A DNA stretch of 6,557 nt from Patescibacteria group bacterium (GTDB lineage Bacteria; Patescibacteriota; WWE3; UBA101185; UBA10185), in the NCBI GenBank assembly GCA_018818485.1, contig JAHIRX010000040.1, positions 1-6,557 of the forward strand. Reading direction: 5' to 3'. The notes below the pieces were generated by a model. That model was not told where the DNA came from and did not search any database. It saw only the letters and a list, made by a program, of their open reading frames with translations. Positions 5,451 through 6,557 of the stretch are shown here, piece by piece (within the stretch, counting starts at the first letter, position 1; the number at the start of each line of letters is the position of its first letter). A program made the position numbers and the translations under genes.

Positions 5451-6101
5451 TTATTTTATAGAATCAATATAAGGTTCTAGGTGTTCCAGGATTAATTCAA
5501 AGTTTTCTTTTATGTGTTTTCCTCTTCCACTTCTTCCTGGTAGCTTGATTGTTAACCACCTATCTTTAAACATATCCATTTTTGATATTTCCTCATAACC
5601 TTCTCTAACCTTTTCAAAGAACTCTTTTCCCATTCTTTCAAATTTGTCTCCCTCTTGATCAAAAACCCTACTTAGTGCAATATCTATATCTAAGTCAAGT
5701 AGCACCACAAGGTCAGGAAGAATATCGTCAATTGCTGTTTCATTTATCTTTAGTATGGTGTTTACTCCCACATCCCTACCATATCCTTGGAAGGCCATAC
5801 TTGTAATAAAACTTCTATCTGCTACTACTATTCCATTAACATCCTGAATAGGTTTAACAATTTGTCTTAAGCTTTGTGCTCGAGAAGCAGCATAAAGGTA
5901 GGCTTCACAAATACCCTCCATCTCCTCGTTAAACTTAGTTCCTTGAACTATCTTTCTAGTTGATTTAGCAATTTCTGTTCCCCCAGGTTCCCTAGTCCAC
6001 ACCACATCTTTTTTAGGAAACTTTTTCTTTAAATAATCATAGAGTTTTTTAGAGTGAGTAGTTTTTCCAGATGCAACTATTCCTTCAAAGATAATATACA
6101 T
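5451..6101 (-). CDS. tmk: Thymidylate kinase (dTMP kinase)
   Basis: Phosphorylates dTMP to dTDP with ATP in dTTP synthesis, in the cytosol. The 216 residues are normal for the family. Motifs in order: P-loop FEGIVASGKTT (5-15), REPGGT (37-42, TMP-site region), DRS with SMAFQGYGR (95-109, compare DRY...SLAYQGYGR), hydrophobic strand LVVLLDLD (131-138), and the lid segment DKFE with FFEKVREGY (152-169). The P-loop departs from the usual GIDGAGKTT: the Asp-Gly pair is Val-Ala. Because REPGGT, DRS and lid motifs are all kept, thymidylate kinase remains the best call over another nucleotide kinase. The gene begins 2 nt after the stop of the thioredoxin-like gene, so the two form an operon. It lacks a Shine-Dalgarno sequence and a visible terminator, and its 3' end nearly touches tRNA-Lys on the other strand. 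Confidence 0.92.
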   Translation of the reverse strand: MYIIFEGIVASGKTTHSKKLYDYLKKKFPKKDVVWTREPGGTEIAKSTRKIVQGTKFNEEMEGICEAYLYAASRAQSLRQIVKPIQDVNGIVVADRSFITSMAFQGYGRDVGVNTILKINETAIDDILPDLVVLLDLDIDIALSRVFDQEGDKFERMGKEFFEKVREGYEEISKMDMFKDRWLTIKLPGRSGRGKHIKENFELILEHLEPYIDSIK

Positions 6102-6103
6102 AG

Positions 6104-6557
6104 TTAATAATAGTCAGGCTCATTACCGGATTTCCACTTTATATTACACCCAGAGCTAGGTTTTTGATCAGAAGATGGTGCTTCACTTTTCAAGATAGTA
6201 TCTAGGGCACCTCTTAGATCTTTTCCATTGAGTTCTTTACCATTTCCTGGTCTAGAATCATCAAGTTGTCCCCTATAAACTAATTCTCTTTTATTATCAA
6301 ATACATAAATATCTGGAGTACAAGCAGCTTTATATTCCTTAGCTATTTCTTGGGTCTCATTAAAAGCATAAGGAAAAGGATAATTTTCTTTTTTCATGTT
6401 ATCAAAGCTATCAAGACTCTCATAATCTGGATCGTTTGAGTTAATTCCAATAAAACCTACATCTTTATCCATATACTCATTTGCTATTCTAATTAATTCT
6501 TCTTTTACATGAATAACATAAGGACAGTGATTACAAATAAACATAATAACTAGTGCT
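6104..6557 (-). CDS. Thioredoxin-fold redox protein (AhpC/TSA-like), 5'-truncated by window edge
   Basis: Probable thiol-disulfide oxidoreductase of the redoxin/AhpC-TSA superfamily; the substrate is unknown. The frame stays open to the right edge (ALVIMFICNHCP, an intact first strand running into the active site), so the Met at 6544 is internal and the true start is outside the window. Numbering from that Met: CNHC active site at 4-7 followed by Pro8; TPD with the likely cis-Pro77; YRGQLDDSRPGNG (90-102); and the C-terminal signature SGCNIKWKSGNEPDYY (131-146), which I recognise from a widespread family annotated simply as thioredoxin family protein. CNHC has the CXXC spacing needed for dithiol chemistry, and C75 and C133 are extra cysteines. 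It lies immediately upstream of tmk with a 2-nt gap, probably by operon packing rather than pathway. Confidence 0.88.
   Translation of the reverse strand, partial: ALVIMFICNHCPYVIHVKEELIRIANEYMDKDVGFIGINSNDPDYESLDSFDNMKKENYPFPYAFNETQEIAKEYKAACTPDIYVFDNKRELVYRGQLDDSRPGNGKELNGKDLRGALDTILKSEAPSSDQKPSSGCNIKWKSGNEPDYY

Noticed and set aside
5252..5461. 69-residue ORF on the + strand
   Set aside because: RGRSSVVEHLPFKQGVVGSIPT is the sense translation of tRNA-Lys, a common annotation artefact; the ORF also crosses the terminator.
6107..6112. TATTAT on the - strand as a separate tmk promoter, 5 nt before its ATG
   Set aside because: No TGn or -35 supports it, it overlaps the upstream stop region, and a 2-nt gap argues for co-transcription.

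Overview
The window is about 6.5 kb of AT-rich bacterial chromosome with short intergenic gaps. It holds six protein genes (one cut at each window edge) and a tRNA cluster. All six proteins belong to, or look like, bacterial housekeeping types, all six genes stop with TAA, and no gene is interrupted by in-frame TGA, so the standard bacterial code fits. Small gaps, start codons sitting directly on -10 motifs, a ClpE-like Hsp100 protein without the Clp N-domain and an L19 with a long acidic tail would suit a streamlined Patescibacteria/CPR-type genome. That placement is inference; a low-GC Firmicute-like lineage cannot be excluded from this sequence alone.

Left half, + strand: the 3' part of polA (family A DNA polymerase, proofreading and polymerase domains), then a 701-residue zinc-finger Clp ATPase of ClpE type, then ribosomal protein L19 (rplS) with a roughly 70-residue Glu/Lys-rich extension, then an unrecognised membrane-anchored protein with beta-propeller-like PD40 motifs. 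A CIRCE element (HrcA operator) lies just before the Clp gene and overlaps a well-spaced promoter, which points to heat-shock control of that gene.

Middle (5028-5450): a strong promoter (TTGACA, 17 nt, TATAAC) drives tRNA-Val(UAC) and an aberrant tRNA-like gene whose anticodon arm carries about 30 extra nucleotides. An intrinsic terminator follows, then a separate -10 box and tRNA-Lys(UUU) with an encoded CCA.

Right end, - strand: thymidylate kinase (tmk) and, 2 nt upstream of it, a thioredoxin-fold protein with a CNHC active site that runs off the window. These converge on the tRNA cluster, with 3 nt between tmk and tRNA-Lys.

The genes cover DNA synthesis and repair (polA, tmk), protein quality control (Clp), translation (rplS, tRNAs) and redox chemistry (thioredoxin-like). 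I see no mobile element, CRISPR array or defence system. The most unusual item is the tRNA-like gene at 5174-5275; the best-supported regulatory item is the CIRCE/promoter overlap at 1660-1689.
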